From Pseudomonadota bacterium (GTDB lineage Bacteria; Pseudomonadota; Gammaproteobacteria; Burkholderiales; SHXO01), in the NCBI GenBank assembly GCA_023430065.1, contig JAEZCG010000076.1:1-27562 (forward strand): a DNA stretch of 27,562 nt, written 5' to 3'. Under the pieces are notes generated by a model. That model did no database searches, had not been told where the DNA came from, and saw nothing but the letters and a program-made list of their open reading frames with translations. A program made the position numbers and the translations under genes. Positions 26,371 to 27,562 of this stretch are shown piece by piece; the stretch's first letter is position 1; every line of letters begins with the position of its first letter.

Positions 26371-27257
26371 GCTATCGCGGCCGCTTCGCGCCCACGCCGT
26401 CCGGTCCGCTGCATGTCGGATCCATCGTCGCCGCCGCCGGAAGCTGGCTCGAGGCGCGCACGCGCGGCGGCACGTGGCACGTACGCATCGACGATCTCGA
26501 TCCGCCGCGCATCGTGCCGGGCGCCGCCGACGACATCCTGCGCTGCCTCGCGGCCTTCGAGCTGCACTGGGATGGAGACGTCGCCTACCAAAGCATCCGC
26601 GGTAGTGCCTATGCCGCGGCATTCGAGCGACTGCAGGGCAGCGGCCTCGTCTATCCCTGCGCCTGCAGCCGCCGGGAGATCGCCGCGCACGCACGCATGG
26701 GCGTCGAGGGACCGATCTATCCCGGCACCTGCCGTGACGGCATACGGCCGGGGGCGAGCGTGCGAGCCTGGCGCATGCGAACGTCGGGGGCGCACGTCGA
26801 GTTCGACGATCGCGTGCTGGGCATCCAGCGTCGCGACCTGGAGCGCGACGCGGGGGACTTCGTCCTGCTGCGCGCTGACGGGGTGTGGTCATTCCATCTC
26901 GCATCGGCGGTGGACGATGCGCACATGGGCATGACCGACATCGTGCGCGGCGCCGACCTGCTGGAATCGAGCGCGCGCCAGATCCTCCTGCTGCGTGCAC
27001 TGGAATACCCAATCCCGACTTTCGCGCACCTGCCGGTCGCACTCGACGCGCGGGGCGAGAAACTGTCCAAACAGACGCACGCGCCCGCCGTGGTCGCTGC
27101 GCACGCAGGTCAGACTCTGGCACAGGTACTGCGTTTTCTCGGGCAGGAGGTGCCCGACGCATTGGACCGGGCCGGTGCGCGCGAGGTGCTCGACTGGGCG
27201 CTGCTGAACTGGGACCTCCGGCGCGTCGGGGCGGCACCGCGCCCGTGGCCGGCATGA
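26367..27257 (+). CDS. gluQ: Glutamyl-queuosine tRNA(Asp) synthetase
   Basis: The 296-residue product is a GluRS catalytic core without an anticodon-binding domain. The HIGH-type motif is PSGPLHVGS (11-19), the zinc site is Cys98, Cys100, Tyr118 and Cys122, and the KMSKS-type motif is KLSKQ (232-236). GluQ-RS attaches glutamate to the queuine base at the wobble position of tRNA-Asp. Residue RFAPTPSGPLHVGS and FHLASAVDDAHMG are characteristic. The ATG overlaps the DUF2069 stop. Gene size is normal. It closes the proS run; no queuosine biosynthesis genes are in view. Confidence 0.95.
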   Translation: MSYRGRFAPTPSGPLHVGSIVAAAGSWLEARTRGGTWHVRIDDLDPPRIVPGAADDILRCLAAFELHWDGDVAYQSIRGSAYAAAFERLQGSGLVYPCACSRREIAAHARMGVEGPIYPGTCRDGIRPGASVRAWRMRTSGAHVEFDDRVLGIQRRDLERDAGDFVLLRADGVWSFHLASAVDDAHMGMTDIVRGADLLESSARQILLLRALEYPIPTFAHLPVALDARGEKLSKQTHAPAVVAAHAGQTLAQVLRFLGQEVPDALDRAGAREVLDWALLNWDLRRVGAAPRPWPA

Positions 27258-27562
27258 ACCGCCCGCCACCGGGTTGCCATCACGCCACCCGCATGCAGGA
27301 TGATTTCGCGCACGCGGTAATCGCGGCAACGCGAAGCGCATTAGCGTGCGCAGCACACCCGGTGGCTGGATCGCGGCTTGCGCGGCGACCACGACTGGCG
27401 TTCAGTGACTGATCATCCATGGCCGCCTGGTCGGAAACCACTTCTTGCCGTCCGGCGCGACTGCGGTCGACTTGCCCGGCGTGCCGCATCCGCACCCCGG
27501 GCCGTGCACGTGCTCAAGCTTCGACGTACCGCATCGGCTTCGGATACGGGTTCACCTGCCCC
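27258..27562. other. Window-edge region without an assignable gene
   Basis: These 305 bases after gluQ hold no confident gene. On the minus strand a frame entering from beyond the window ends at 27514 with the peptide QVNPYPKPMRYVEA and could be the C-terminus of an outside gene. A GTG-initiated 35-codon minus frame at 27402-27509 follows it, with a CxC motif (GPGCGCG) and a basic, Trp-containing end; its reality cannot be judged from this fragment. No tRNA, terminator with T-run or repeat is evident. Confidence 0.4.

Overview
The window is GC-rich and densely coded, with strong third-position G/C bias and many ATGA or GTGA start/stop overlaps. It reads as a chromosomal segment of a free-living Gram-negative bacterium. 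Several pairings suggest a betaproteobacterial (Burkholderiales-like) lineage: proS divergent from an rppH block, wrbA followed by a DUF2069 membrane protein, and a secreted guanyl-type RNase with barstar. Lipoprotein signals and a YfiR/diguanylate cyclase pair fit a two-membrane cell. I see no phage, integrase, transposase, CRISPR array, rRNA or tRNA. The taxonomic assignment is inference.

Positions 1-5640 hold soluble redox and catabolic enzymes: a zinc alcohol dehydrogenase, an Ldh2-type hydroxyacid dehydrogenase, an EamA transporter and an RraA/HMG-aldolase-like protein on the + strand. A convergent gap with two copies of a palindromic repeat follows, then a secreted RidA-like protein (-) and an SDR oxidoreductase (+). 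A second inverted-repeat element (1163-1320) abuts the Ldh2 gene.

Positions 5718-7576 are a compact three-gene cassette of unknown function: two predicted outer-membrane lipoproteins and a cytosolic helical protein. Positions 7592-9950 (-) hold an acyl-CoA dehydrogenase and a class III CoA-transferase. A small 70-residue protein lies at 10118-10330.

Positions 10550-15881 hold an orphan glycerol kinase (-) facing away from a + strand run of an APH-fold small-molecule kinase, a divergent enolase paralogue, a second EamA transporter (ATGA-coupled to the enolase) and a hotdog thioesterase. This kinase-enolase-transporter set is the best candidate for an undescribed pathway.

Positions 15843-19492 (-) hold a CAP-domain lipoprotein coupled to a small exported protein, then a YfiR regulator GTGA-coupled to a CHASE8-like/GGDEF/EAL enzyme: a periplasmic input controlling cyclic di-GMP. 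The last gene overlaps the thioesterase tail to tail by 39 bp.

Positions 19639-21474 (+) hold a quinone oxidoreductase, a membrane-targeted RNase Sa-like ribonuclease and its barstar-type inhibitor. Positions 21483-22906 (-) hold rppH and a spermidine-synthase-like protein. Positions 22994-27257 (+) form a tight run of proS, wrbA, a HugZ-like gene, a DUF2069 gene and gluQ, mixing tRNA-linked enzymes with redox functions. The last 305 bp hold no gene I can name.
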